Positions 41,233 through 51,178 of a stretch of 64,000 nucleotides of DNA are shown one piece after another. The notes below the pieces were generated by a model. It was given only the letters and a program-made list of their open reading frames with translations, searched no databases and had not been told where the DNA came from. This DNA is from Cylindrotheca closterium. Taxonomy: Eukaryota > Bacillariophyta > Bacillariophyceae > Bacillariales > Bacillariaceae. Within the stretch, counting starts at the first letter, position 1. Each line of letters opens with the position of its first letter. The stretch covers positions 124,001 to 188,000 of the forward strand of contig CAKOGP040001113.1 in the NCBI GenBank assembly GCA_933822405.4, read 5' to 3'. A program made the position numbers and the translations under genes.

Positions 41233-43204
41233 ATGAAAAGTTGCTTCTCCGCTGTTCTATCGTTTGCTGCGCTCGCCACTTTGTTTGCTGGTGTAACTGC
41301 CAACGAAGACGGAAATCTTGGTGCTGGTAGACGCAGGACTCATGAACAGTCTCGTGTTCGGCAAGGCATCAAGAACCGTAGCGGTGAAAATAATCATGGT
41401 GCGTACAGTATGATGCAGCAGACTCGTGAATTGTGCCATAACTCATGCTAAAAAAAACTTGAATTGCAATTTTAAAGTCCCCCGTGTAGATGATGCTGGA
41501 AGTCCCCGAGCCCATCAAGCCAACCGCCAACAGTTACCTTGTGTTTTGATTCTCAGGGAAATAGAATTTGCTGATGGTCACCACGAGGGAAACTGGAGGT
41601 GTGAGCTCCATGGTTACGATGCTGAAATAGCAGGGGGTGAGCCTGGTGACACCGTGATGGCTTCCATTGAAGGAATCGATCTCATATTGGAATCCAACCC
41701 CGGCGTTGTGAGTCATGTGACCACATTTTTTTCCCATGGAGCACGCATTCATGGTAAACGCATCATCATTTCTGAAGAAGATGAGCTTTTGTTTGGAGAG
41801 GTACCTCATCACCAAAGACGACTTGCCCTCAAGACCGGGGACTTGAAGACCCTTATCGTTCGAGTGACCTCAAACGACGGTACAGTGTTCAGCAGTGCTA
41901 CGGATATCGCAAATACTATCTTTGGACTCAACGGGGTTAGCCCAAGTTTGAGCGCTGTGGCCAATGGTTGTTCCTGGAACGGACTGGACATTGTTCCGGC
42001 TACAGGGGCTGACATTACCAATGGTGTTCTTGAAATGAACTTGGATGCGACTGTAAAAGGTGGCGAGTGCGAAGTGTTTTGTGAAACTATCTTAAAGCAA
42101 GTCATGAAGAAATATTCCATTTCCGCAGCAGAGGGACTGAAATCTAAGTTTGATCTTGTTCAAGTTGTTCTTCCCGACGGATCTGGTCATTATGATGATC
42201 TGACTTGGGTAGCGCATGCAGATTTCGGAGGCGTCGATAGCTGTTTCAACGATTACACTATCCGCTATCCAAACCTTGCAATGCATGAGGTAAGGCATTG
42301 CTCTTTGTTCTTTTTTAAATATCATACTTGCTCATGACGATCTCGTCCTTTGTTCGATCTACTAGACTGGCCATAACTGGGGTCTGGAACATGCAAACGA
42401 AAATGGTGAGGCGTACGGAGATGACAGCGGCGCTATGGGGTCTGCTCCCCATGGTGAAGACTTTGGAAAGGTCTGCTTCAATGGCGGCCACTCTTGGGTA
42501 TTGGGCTGGTATTATGACTACAACATCGAGGTGGACCCTCTAGCCAAGAATTTTGACGGGAAATTGGCAGGAGTTGGAAAGTATCCTGGAATTGGAGACG
42601 ATGAATATGTGGTACTAAAACTTACTGCCAGTAGTGCTGGCAATTACTATATCATGTTCAATCATAAGATTGGTGTCAACGCTGATACAGTGGAAGGCGA
42701 AAACACAGTCACCGTTGTCACTATGAAAGACTCTACCATGACAAGTCTGAAGGCGAAACTGGCTGCCGGTAAGAAATATGCTATTCCCAACTTCGAAGGT
42801 AAAGCAGAAACAGTGACTATCGAAGTCGTATCCATTGACAGCTCCTCCAGTGGCTTTGCGCATGTTCGAGTCTACAAGGGCGCGTCTCCGTCTCCTCTAA
42901 CCACTACAGCAGAAGATGAGCCCGCCAATGAGCCTGATGAATCCGAATGTACCGATTTAGAAGACTGGCAAAACGATTATGGCGACAGCTGTGCTTGGTA
43001 TGACGTAAGTTACAGCATGCGGAACATTCGAGTTTCTGTCTTTTACATGGGAGCGAAACGTCTAACCCACCCTTTTGCGGATTCATCTTTTAGGATGAAG
43101 ACCCAGGATGTCCAGAAACCAAAGACGAACTTGGTTATTTAACTGATGATGATGCCAGCGTAGGAATCCCGGCTTCGAAGGCTTGCTGCCAATGCAAAAA
43201 GTAG
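41233..43204 (+). CDS. Gametolysin-like M11 metalloprotease, secreted
   Basis: Four exons (41233-41398, 41490-42289, 42366-43004, 43094-43204) separated by introns of 91, 76 and 89 bp, all GT-AG, give 571 residues. Residues 1-24 are a signal peptide. A pro-region follows. The zinc site HETGHNWGLEH appears only after splicing: exon 2 ends in ...NLAMHE and exon 3 begins TGHNWGLEH, so intron 2 cuts the HExxH motif between Glu and Thr. This matches HExGHNxGxxH of peptidase family M11 (PF05548). The C-terminus has an acidic linker and a Cys-rich tail (DWQNDYGDSCAWYD, then CPETKDELG and ACCQCKK) found in secreted stramenopile proteins. In Chlamydomonas, gametolysin degrades cell-wall glycoproteins; a role in the extracellular matrix is inferred. 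Confidence 0.88.
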
Positions 43205-43587
43205 ACCATCGACGTCTCGTCCTACAAAATTCACATGAAGTTCTTGCTGTATCCTATACGGCCAATTTATAAGTACCAGTAGGCACCTTTTTTGTCAAAA
43301 TGTATCTTGTAAGACTCCTTTGTAGTGATAATTGTACATGAACGAATAGCCACTTGAATTGCAACGTCGGCTCTAATCTCCTGAAGCATCGAAACATTGT
43401 ATCAAGGTCCCCTGTAGTGGATGCGTCTTTGCCAAAAAAAACTATGATTCAGCGGAAGCGTTGTGTCTCAAGATAGCCAAACCCCAGCGACTTCATTGAT
43501 ACCATACGCGGTGCTTGTTGTTCCAGCATCTAGCTGGTTCAAGTGCTAGAAAATTTTCTTAGCAAACGCTAAAGAAAAGTTCCATTC
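43205..43587. other. Convergent intergenic region
   Basis: 3' flanks of the protease and the aminotransferase; no feature recognised. Confidence 0.5.
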
Positions 43588-44835
43588 TCAACTGCCCCAT
43601 GAGTCTTGGTGTTTCTCAACGAACTCACCGAGAGCCTCTAGAGCCAGTGGCATTCTTCGTTCGCCAAATCCAACACGAAAGTACTGCTGAATCTCGGGAG
43701 GAATAGTATCCGCAAAGCAATAAGCAGGCTTGATGGAAATGCCAGCCTTGGCCAACTCGTCTCCGAACTGGTTCGATGTCCAAGGCCCAAGAAATTTGAC
43801 AAAGGCAATGGCTCCAGCATTCGGTCGATTCCACGAGAACCATTTGGCATATTTGACTTCAATGAATTCTTGCAACAATGCCTTGTTGTGTCGAATGGTT
43901 GTCATGCGGTCCTTCAAAATGGCAGACGATGCCGCCAATACCATTCGTCCTTGGATTTCACTAACCCGACTGACGCAGGCGGTTCCAAAGTATTGGACAT
44001 CGACCAATGTTTGAATCATGGATCGATCCCGACAGACTAACCAGCCAATACTGATCCCACAACCTCCCCATGGTTTGGACATGGTCACCGCTGATATTCC
44101 CTTTTCGTAGGCATTGGCCATGGAAGGGATGCGCAACGACGACGACGACGATGAGGTAGTATGTATAGTCTTGCTCCCGTCAGTATCATCATGGTCGTGT
44201 TCCAACAATCGATAGACTTCGTCACATAGAATGACAATATCGTGTTCTCGACAGATCTCAATTACTTGCGCCTGAAGCTCCCTGCTCATGATGATTCCAC
44301 TAGGATTATGTGGCTCATTTAGAATTAGAAATTTGGTGTTGGGTTGCATGGCTTCCTTCAGTTTTTCCGGATCGACTTGCCAATTGTTTTCGGGTGATCG
44401 TGGAATCTGAGTGGTACCCTGTGAGGTCTTGGCCCAGTCCGGAGATTCTACCGTCGACTGATATCCAGGTGTAAAGACAATGGAATGGCAATCTCTAGCA
44501 AATGCCAATGCGGCAGTCTGAAGAGCGACTTGGGCGCCAGGAAAGACCAATACATTGTCGGCTGTCATCGGCTCTTGATCCTCATTCTTGTCTTGATTGT
44601 AAACCACATTGGCAATATCTTGTCGCAGATCAAGAGATCCTCCATTTGGAACATATTCCAAGTCATGGTTCTGATACATTTCCAACAAGTCATTGTGGCA
44701 TGACGATGAATCATCCTGTTGAACAATAAATTCGACCAGTTCTGGTTGCGACAATGGCTGAGCAAAGGAATTGGAGAGGCTAAACTTGGTGCCTTTGAAT
44801 TCATGCTTGTGTCGTTTCGACCATGGCTCTTTCAT
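43588..44835 (-). CDS. PLP-dependent aminotransferase, class I/II
   Basis: A 415-residue intronless fold-type I enzyme. Markers: N173-E-P-H-N-P-S-G180 (cofactor ring and substrate carboxylate contacts), D205-E-V-Y208, and the Schiff-base Lys254 in TMSKPWGGCGISIGW. The lysine context differs from the S.SK.F...G.R.GW of ordinary aspartate or aromatic aminotransferases and is closer to the capreomycidine synthase/enduracididine-type subgroup with SK.WG..G.R.GW; here the usual Arg after GIS is Ile (GISIGW). The N-terminus is short with no targeting signal, so it is probably cytosolic. Substrate cannot be told from sequence. Confidence 0.88.
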   Translation of the reverse strand: MKEPWSKRHKHEFKGTKFSLSNSFAQPLSQPELVEFIVQQDDSSSCHNDLLEMYQNHDLEYVPNGGSLDLRQDIANVVYNQDKNEDQEPMTADNVLVFPGAQVALQTAALAFARDCHSIVFTPGYQSTVESPDWAKTSQGTTQIPRSPENNWQVDPEKLKEAMQPNTKFLILNEPHNPSGIIMSRELQAQVIEICREHDIVILCDEVYRLLEHDHDDTDGSKTIHTTSSSSSSLRIPSMANAYEKGISAVTMSKPWGGCGISIGWLVCRDRSMIQTLVDVQYFGTACVSRVSEIQGRMVLAASSAILKDRMTTIRHNKALLQEFIEVKYAKWFSWNRPNAGAIAFVKFLGPWTSNQFGDELAKAGISIKPAYCFADTIPPEIQQYFRVGFGERRMPLALEALGEFVEKHQDSWGS

Positions 44836-46134
44836 CTTCTATTTTTTTATTATGAGCTGCCTGGATTGTGGATTGATGAACAAGGATGTATAGTCTCTAT
44901 AATAGCAGGAGCCATAAACTATATTACCATAATATAGCACAAGCAGTGCACTATTGTCCTCGTGTTGTTGTGCATCCCTCCAATCCGTAGCGACCGGCGG
45001 ACGATCCAGGCAGTACGTGTACCAGCAGTATTCAGTACAAGTATCATCCAATAACGCACGCGCAGTTCACCATGCTCTCAATGTTCGTCTGCCAATCGTG
45101 CGGATCCAAGAGAGAAAATGTCAAACCCTCAGTGAACAGCCAAATTCTACGTGATTTTGTGTGGCGAGAACGCTGGTAGGCATTTTCTGTAGAAACTGCG
45201 AGGTCGAGAACGAAACTACGAGGTCGAGAACGACCAATTTCAACATTTCTACGGACCGTTTCTACCAGCGTTCTCGCCACGCAAAATCACGTAGAATTTG
45301 GCCATTCACCTGAGGTTTGACATTTTCTCTCTTGGATCCGCACGATTGGCAGACGAACATTGAGAGCGCGCGTGCACACGATTGATTGACAACGCATCAC
45401 AACGCGATGTGGATGATGCAAGAAAGACATGAGAACAATGATGGGATGAAGTGGTACCAGGTACTATGACCCAGCAGCCATCAAGTGAAAATAAATCAGA
45501 CGCAAGCTCCCGCCCGTGGAAATGGCGTCCAATGCGGGGTTACTATTGATACAAGAAATGGCTACTCAAGAAGTTTGGAAACCTCCTAGTAGTACTACTA
45601 CTATACTGTACAGTAGCACCACTCAATCCGATCAAGGCATCGTCGTCGTTATTGCGTGATCCATGCGGAATGATGGTAATGTCGACTGATACACTGGATT
45701 CAATTCAATTTAATGAAAACGACTGTATATATCTGACGGTCGTGACACGGAAGGAAACCACTGTATGCATTTGAACATAGCATGCGAATTATTATATTTG
45801 GATTTTGGAAAGATTCATTTATTCGGCGGTAGACAGACAGGCGATGTTTCATAGTCGAGGGATTCGACCAAGTTTGAATCGAAAAAACGACACAATAAAA
45901 CACAACACCACAAACAACTACTTCCTTCCATTGTCATTGGAAAGCCTATCGCTCTCTGAAGGTTTGTAACAGCAAGATTCAAGTTGAAATCAGCTCATCC
46001 TGTACAATACTAACTACCCGACGCTTTGTGCTTGCTGCTTGCCTTGCAGTTTACTCTCTTTCCTGCCTCCAAGAAGTTGTTTTTCCATTCGAAAAACCAT
46101 CCCCATTCGAAAAACCATCCTTTTCCGACACCAC
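44836..46134. other. Intergenic containing a foldback element
   Basis: 1.3 kb with no supported gene apart from the palindromic element at 45074-45367. TATA-like words are present, with no clear link to a gene. Confidence 0.5.
45074..45367. repeat. Foldback repeat, ~106-bp inverted arms
   Basis: Left arm 45074-45179 (starting GCTCTCAATGTTCGTCTGCC) and right arm 45262-45367 are inverted copies at roughly 95 percent identity, with a few changes around 45126-45141. The 82-bp loop holds a 20-bp tandem pair (45192-45211 and 45212-45231) differing at one base. Flanking GCACGCGC words are also shared in inverted order. The arms are too long and too well matched to be chance. It could be a non-autonomous foldback/MITE-like element or the source of a hairpin RNA. 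I see no transposase ORF and no certain target-site duplication. Confidence 0.85.
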
Positions 46135-47043
46135 ATGATGAATCCAACCGAATCGACCAACCCCAACGAGCACACAAGTTCACCTACAGCCGAAGGCTTG
46201 TCACGGCTTGTGACGCCCTCCAACCGTCTAGAAGCCAATATTGCATTCCGTTATGCCTTCGTTGTTCTCTATATGGTTTTCGTCGTCTACCAGATTGGTA
46301 TCATTCTGGAATCCGAAAGGCTGGACAACGGAGCAGAAAGTCCTTCCGAACATGCCTTTTGGGGAGGCATATTCCTCGCACATTTGATTTGGGTAGTTTC
46401 GCATTGGTTGCTCCCTGCCTACTACAGAGACGATTCGGAGATGAAGAACGGTTTCGGCTGGAGCCCCGCTATTTGGATCGCGCAAATCGTGCTGTCTGGA
46501 TTCGTTGTTGCCAGCGCTGGACGCTGCTATGTATACCAACAACTATCTTTCCTTGGAATGATTGTCTCTCTTGGTGCAACTGAGACTATTTTTATCATCA
46601 CAAAAATTGATATTTTGAGTGTTGTTCAGCAAACACCTATCGAAGACTTGTATAGGCATGTGATGCCCTCCAGCCGTCGAGAAATGATTATTACATTATG
46701 TGTGGTCATCACAACCTTCTACACTTTGATCATCCTCGAATATGAAACCCTGGTCTCCAATGTTCGCACCGGAAATAATGACGTATATGCCTTTTGGAAA
46801 GTCCTCTTCTCCGCACACTTCTTGATTTGGCTATATTTGGATATTTTGTTGCTTCCTTCCTACCGAGACGACTCGGAAATAAAAAACAGCAGGATTTGGA
46901 TCTTGCAAGTTGTGTTTTTTCAATCATTCTGTTCCATACGCTACCCTTTTCTTGGAATGATTATCGTTCTCGGTGCACCTGAGATTGTTGTTTTCATGAC
47001 AAAAATTATGACCAAGATTGATGATGTATGGGAAAATTGGTAA
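46135..47043 (+). CDS. Multi-pass membrane protein made of two duplicated halves
   Basis: A 302-residue protein from ATG 46135 (or 46138); the frame is open upstream only from a TTG. After a hydrophilic N-terminus come two ~115-residue halves, each with about four membrane segments and the same landmarks in order: E..L....R followed by a (V/H)AFW block, (F/L)(S/L)AH(F/L)(L/I)W, LLP(A/S)YRDDSE(M/I)KN, then FLGMI(V/I)(S/V)LGA.E.(I/V)..(I/M)TKI. The conserved charged loop YRDDSE(M/I)KN is the best signature. No known family comes to mind. The duplication implies a pseudo-twofold membrane bundle, as in small transporters or channels, but that is inference. No signal peptide. Confidence 0.7.
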   Translation: MMNPTESTNPNEHTSSPTAEGLSRLVTPSNRLEANIAFRYAFVVLYMVFVVYQIGIILESERLDNGAESPSEHAFWGGIFLAHLIWVVSHWLLPAYYRDDSEMKNGFGWSPAIWIAQIVLSGFVVASAGRCYVYQQLSFLGMIVSLGATETIFIITKIDILSVVQQTPIEDLYRHVMPSSRREMIITLCVVITTFYTLIILEYETLVSNVRTGNNDVYAFWKVLFSAHFLIWLYLDILLLPSYRDDSEIKNSRIWILQVVFFQSFCSIRYPFLGMIIVLGAPEIVVFMTKIMTKIDDVWENW

Positions 47044-47855
47044 ATTGCTCGATCCCTCGGTTCTAGTGTAGTTGCGGCAGGTCTTCCTTCCGCTTGCTTG
47101 CACATCGGAAAACGAGAACGAATGAATTGTAGTAATGATTGACGTACGGCTTTTTGGATTGGTTCCGGACCGTCCACTTATTGCTTGCGCAAATCACAAA
47201 ACGAGAAATGCATGTATGGATGAATTGTAGTTGATGTACTAGGTACTCTTATTATTCATTATTCAACGAATTGAAACCTTGCGGTTGTGTAGTAATGAAC
47301 AACAAGTTCTTAGTGTGGGTAGTAGCTACCATCCTGATTCGCTTCCTGGACGAGCGAGGCTCCCCCGAACTAATATTGCATTGTGGTCATTTTGAATGCA
47401 TTGGACCAGATCGAACTCGGCGTCCAGAGTCCTATGATGCGAACATACCCATCTTTGCAATGCTGCAGGATGTTCAATCGCAACGACAGCAGGGGAAAAG
47501 GTCGCGTCACAGCTCCGCGAGCTATTCCCGACCATAATTTCAAATTCAAGAATTGTCCGCTGGATGATTGATTTACGGGGAGGGGATGAAAGAAGGGAAG
47601 CGGATCACGAATGAATGAATGAATCAATCAATCATCCGAAAAGATGCCACACCACGTCATCTCCTGTTTTCTCGTCATCATCACTCATCGATACTCGATA
47701 GATACGCAAACAGTCAGTCAATAAGAAGTATAACATCATCCGCAAGTCACATATTGAATATAACCATGCGTCACTATTGTACTGCGTCCACACATAACTT
47801 GGATAACGAACGATAGACTATTATTAATCTCTTGTCGACATGCCCATATCGGTTG
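47044..47855. other. Intergenic, no supported gene
   Basis: Short open frames only; GAATGAATGAATCAATCAATC at 47611-47632 is a simple repeat. Confidence 0.5.
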
Positions 47856-50018
47856 ATGCTGCTTCTTCTGTTATTGCCAATCTGGAAAGCAATAATTACA
47901 CTTTGGATCATCACCACGGCCACCTTGGCAATGACGAACAATAAGGAAATAGTAGTAGTATTAGGAGAGGCACCGCCCCCGAAACCTCAACCGCCATCAG
48001 CGACAGCATCAGCAGAATCCAATTCACGACGACGACGACGACGGCGACTGATATGGCATCGCCGTGATCTTCGTTTGCATGACAATGAGCTATACGCAAT
48101 ATACAATGAGTTGAATAGTATTAATAGTAGCCCCAATCATAATAAGGGTGATGATGCAGAGGGCTGCGATCATAATGAATCATTGTCATTCGAATGCATC
48201 AGCCTCTTCATTTTCGATCCAAAGTATTTTCATCCACAACCAAGCTTGGCATGTCCCAAGGAATACGATACGATTTGGTGCGGCCCTCATGCAACCCAAG
48301 CCACTATTGAAGCAGTACATGGACTTCGACAGAAACTTCGGTCCATTGGCGGGGAGCTCCTTGTTCGGACAGGCGATCCAACCAGTTTGGTACCACAGCT
48401 GGCAGACGAAATCAAGGCAGATGAGATTGTCTTTGGAGAAGAACCAGGGACCTACGAACGAGCCGTTGCGCAACAGCTACAGCAACATCATTATTGGAAC
48501 CAAAATCCATGGGGAAGCTACGACGATTCTCCGCCTTCGTCGTCGCTTGAGTTGAAGAGTGTGATCGGTTATACTCTCTTTCATCCCAATGACCTCCCCA
48601 CGGATCCTGATCAGTGGAGCAAGCTGGCGCATCCAAAGCAACAAACGTCGAAAAAGAAGCAAAAGAATAAGAAAAAAGCAGTCCAACAAACCCGTCCTAG
48701 CAATCCGACTACTGCTTTTGGAAACAGAGTGGACGTGTCGCCAGAACGCTTCAAGGGAATCTGTCGAATCATGGGAGACTTTCGAAAGGCAGCTCGGAGT
48801 AGCGCCAAGGTCCGGCCACTCTACCAGACGCCAACAAAGCTGAATATACCATCTACAGCTGCCAATATGGAGAGTGGAACGATTCCAACGTTGAATGAAC
48901 TAATGGCGCCAGCATTGAAATCGGAACGACCAATCATGGGAATGGAACGAGATCTGCTGGTAGCTGTTGTCGACAGAATTACTCTTGATAGAGAATCACA
49001 GCGTGAAGCAATTGCAGACAAGGATTCGTCCAGACAGGTAGATAATGGTCCACCAGCTGGACATTCTTCACGACCAAAGCGAACGGAAGATGCCGCGTTG
49101 CAACGACTCGACGACTTTATTTCCTCGGGACGAGCGGCGGTCGCAGATCGGAGTCGAGCCGATGTCGCGACTAATGATCACAGCTCGAGATTTTCGGTTC
49201 ATTTGGCACTGGGAACCCTTTCGCCAAGAGCAATCTATTGGAGAGTAGTCCAGCAAAATGACGACGAGGAACACGCCAGCTGTCAATGGCTGGCGAGCCA
49301 TTTGGAAATGCGAGATTTCTTTCTCTACACTGCCTTTGCCAACGACAAGTACCTCTTTTCTACCAAAGGAATTCCTAGAAGCAACAAGAGGAAGCAGCCT
49401 CCCAATAGCAAGAACAGGAAGAATCAAAAGAACAGCAAAAATGTAATTCTCAAAGAAGACGTTGGAGATGCGAATGAATCCTCACAGATTATTTGGAAGA
49501 GCCCCGCTGTCTACAAATCTACTTGGATACGTTGGGCTACTGGAAATACCCACTTTCCACTCATTGACGCTGCAATGAGAGAGCTAATGACCACAGGATA
49601 CTGTTCGAACCGAGTTCGACAAAATGTCGCAAGTTTCTTGACGAAGGATTTGCAGATGGACTGGCGGGCTGGGGCAGAATGGTTTCAGTTTTGGTTGGAA
49701 GATCATTGCGTCGGGGCCAACTATGGGAATTGGTTGTACTTTTCGGGGGTCGGTCCAGATCCCAAGAATCGACATTTTCGTAGCCTCTCGCAAATGAAAA
49801 AGTATGACCGACATTACAATGATGCACCATCTGGAAGCTACGTGCAAAAGTGGGTCCCAGAGCTATTGTGTGACGGATCGAGCGATAATCCAGAGACCTT
49901 GTTCCGGCCTTGGGATTTCAATGTTCCTGGATTTGAGGATCCCATCGTTGATCCAACCTCTCAATACATCTGGCAAGATGCACAACGTCTCGCAGAAACA
50001 GGAAATCTGTTGGAGTGA
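47856..50018 (+). CDS. DASH-type cryptochrome/photolyase
   Basis: Up to 720 residues, intronless. The start is uncertain: ATG 47856 gives a hydrophobic leader (MLLLLLLPIWKAIITLWII) that could be a signal peptide, and ATG 47931 (MTNNKE) skips it. An out-of-frame ATG at 47839 opens a 34-codon upstream frame. The photolyase N-terminal domain begins RLIWHRRDLRLHDNEL and includes GDPTSLVPQLADEIKADEIVFGEE. The FAD domain has SSRFSVHLALGTLSPR, W.RW.TGNTHFPLIDA.MREL, and SNRVRQNVASFLTKDLQMDW followed by GANYGNWLYFSGVGPDP, the CRY-DASH pattern. Two Lys/Asn-rich inserts (near residues 265-280 and ~508-528) are not family-typical. It binds FAD and probably an antenna; CRY-DASH proteins repair CPD lesions mainly in single-stranded DNA and may signal blue light. 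The C-terminus is short, without a photoreceptor tail. Confidence 0.88.
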   Translation: MLLLLLLPIWKAIITLWIITTATLAMTNNKEIVVVLGEAPPPKPQPPSATASAESNSRRRRRRRLIWHRRDLRLHDNELYAIYNELNSINSSPNHNKGDDAEGCDHNESLSFECISLFIFDPKYFHPQPSLACPKEYDTIWCGPHATQATIEAVHGLRQKLRSIGGELLVRTGDPTSLVPQLADEIKADEIVFGEEPGTYERAVAQQLQQHHYWNQNPWGSYDDSPPSSSLELKSVIGYTLFHPNDLPTDPDQWSKLAHPKQQTSKKKQKNKKKAVQQTRPSNPTTAFGNRVDVSPERFKGICRIMGDFRKAARSSAKVRPLYQTPTKLNIPSTAANMESGTIPTLNELMAPALKSERPIMGMERDLLVAVVDRITLDRESQREAIADKDSSRQVDNGPPAGHSSRPKRTEDAALQRLDDFISSGRAAVADRSRADVATNDHSSRFSVHLALGTLSPRAIYWRVVQQNDDEEHASCQWLASHLEMRDFFLYTAFANDKYLFSTKGIPRSNKRKQPPNSKNRKNQKNSKNVILKEDVGDANESSQIIWKSPAVYKSTWIRWATGNTHFPLIDAAMRELMTTGYCSNRVRQNVASFLTKDLQMDWRAGAEWFQFWLEDHCVGANYGNWLYFSGVGPDPKNRHFRSLSQMKKYDRHYNDAPSGSYVQKWVPELLCDGSSDNPETLFRPWDFNVPGFEDPIVDPTSQYIWQDAQRLAETGNLLE

Positions 50019-50200
50019 GGTTGGCATTGTACTGTGAAGTTGGCCTAGACCGCTTCAGCAAGGTGTGGCTCCCCATGACATGGAAGTGTGCATTGGCTGT
50101 CGCACCACGAAACTTTTTATAGCAAAGAATCGAAGCTAAGCAGATGTAATACTAAAATATATCCCTACTAAAATCTGGCATGATGTGATCGGTTATGCCC

Positions 50201-50791
50201 CTATGTAGAATGCATATATGCGTGCTCCACGTATTTCTGTTGCTGTATCATGAACGATTCCACACAACAATCAAACAGAAGCTTTCGATCACTTGATGAG
50301 AGTCTATCAAACTGATACTGAGGGTCGTCTTGGAGCACAATGAAAATTCGGTTCATGGCGTCGTGAAGCGGGTATATGTCGGATGCGAAAACCGCTTCCT
50401 TGGAAACTTTCCCAATAAACCATTTCACTTCTTGGGCAAACCGTTCCACTTCTTTCACCTTCTGATCATGATCCAAGGTGCTAAAGGATGATGTAAACCG
50501 TGGGTCCTTGCTAGCTTCCCCTCTTTGGTTAATTGGAAGGCGAGGAGGTAAACGAACGGAATCGTCACCAATATCATTTATCTTGTAGTGGTCGACCACA
50601 AGCGGACGCTGCAATAATGCCGATGGATATTTTTCTCTCATAAATTTGCCTTCCCCAGACGGTTCCTTTGATCCATCCCGCAAGAGTCGTCCTCTCCTGC
50701 TGGTGCCATGATCACGAACCACAAACTGGTCCTGGCGGCGCAACTTGGGGTGCATCGGCTGAAAATCAGATCTGGTTGTTTTGATGTACAT
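50201..50791 (-). CDS. Unknown ~200-aa family, tandem copy 1
   Basis: A 196-residue member of a three-gene tandem array (with 51179 and 52351). I do not recognise the family. The order of conserved blocks is: a basic N-terminus (IKTTRSD), EPSGEG.FMREKYPSA, LQRP.VV..YK.NDI, RLPPRLPI.Q.GEA.KDPRFTSSF, a helix DQKVKEVERFAQEVKWFI, IYPLHDAMNRIFIVLQDDP, and SSSDRKLLFDCCVESFMIQQQ near the end. It is the most diverged of the three, especially in the first 45 residues. No signal peptide or membrane segment; the C-terminal half looks helical. The start is ATG 50791, followed upstream by a GGATATTGTGAGC word shared with the other two copies. Confidence 0.75.
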   Translation of the reverse strand: MYIKTTRSDFQPMHPKLRRQDQFVVRDHGTSRRGRLLRDGSKEPSGEGKFMREKYPSALLQRPLVVDHYKINDIGDDSVRLPPRLPINQRGEASKDPRFTSSFSTLDHDQKVKEVERFAQEVKWFIGKVSKEAVFASDIYPLHDAMNRIFIVLQDDPQYQFDRLSSSDRKLLFDCCVESFMIQQQKYVEHAYMHST

Positions 50792-51178
50792 GATTACTGT
50801 TCCTTACAAATAATTTGGATATTGTGAGCCGTTGATTGATGGCTTTGGACTTTGAAAGTCTGATCAAGAAGCAAGCAGCTGATATGATAGAATAGCTTTC
50901 ATTCTGAATAAGATACTATATACTGTATGTTCTGATCGAGATGAGTCCCGCATGTCTCGTGATTAAATTGTTATTCAGGTCGTGCGAGTCAAAGATCCTG
51001 ATTGAACATCATGCATCGCCAAAATCCTGTCTTTCCATTCTATAAAAATGAATTGCCTTTTAATAGAAGTATGAATATTATCGTACAAAGAAGTCGGAAT
51101 GTCACAAAGTATAGTTCAGAAAAATATATTCTATAATCAAAACTGGCTGACTAGGCCTATGATACTGATCTATTGCAT
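50792..51178. other. Spacer in the tandem array
   Basis: Upstream region of copy 1 and downstream region of copy 2. GGATATTGTGAGC (50817-50830) and TGATCAAGAAGCA (50860-50875) recur upstream of copy 2; AAAATATATTCTATAATCAAA (~51120-51140) recurs downstream of copy 3. Duplication therefore covered flanking DNA. Confidence 0.6.
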
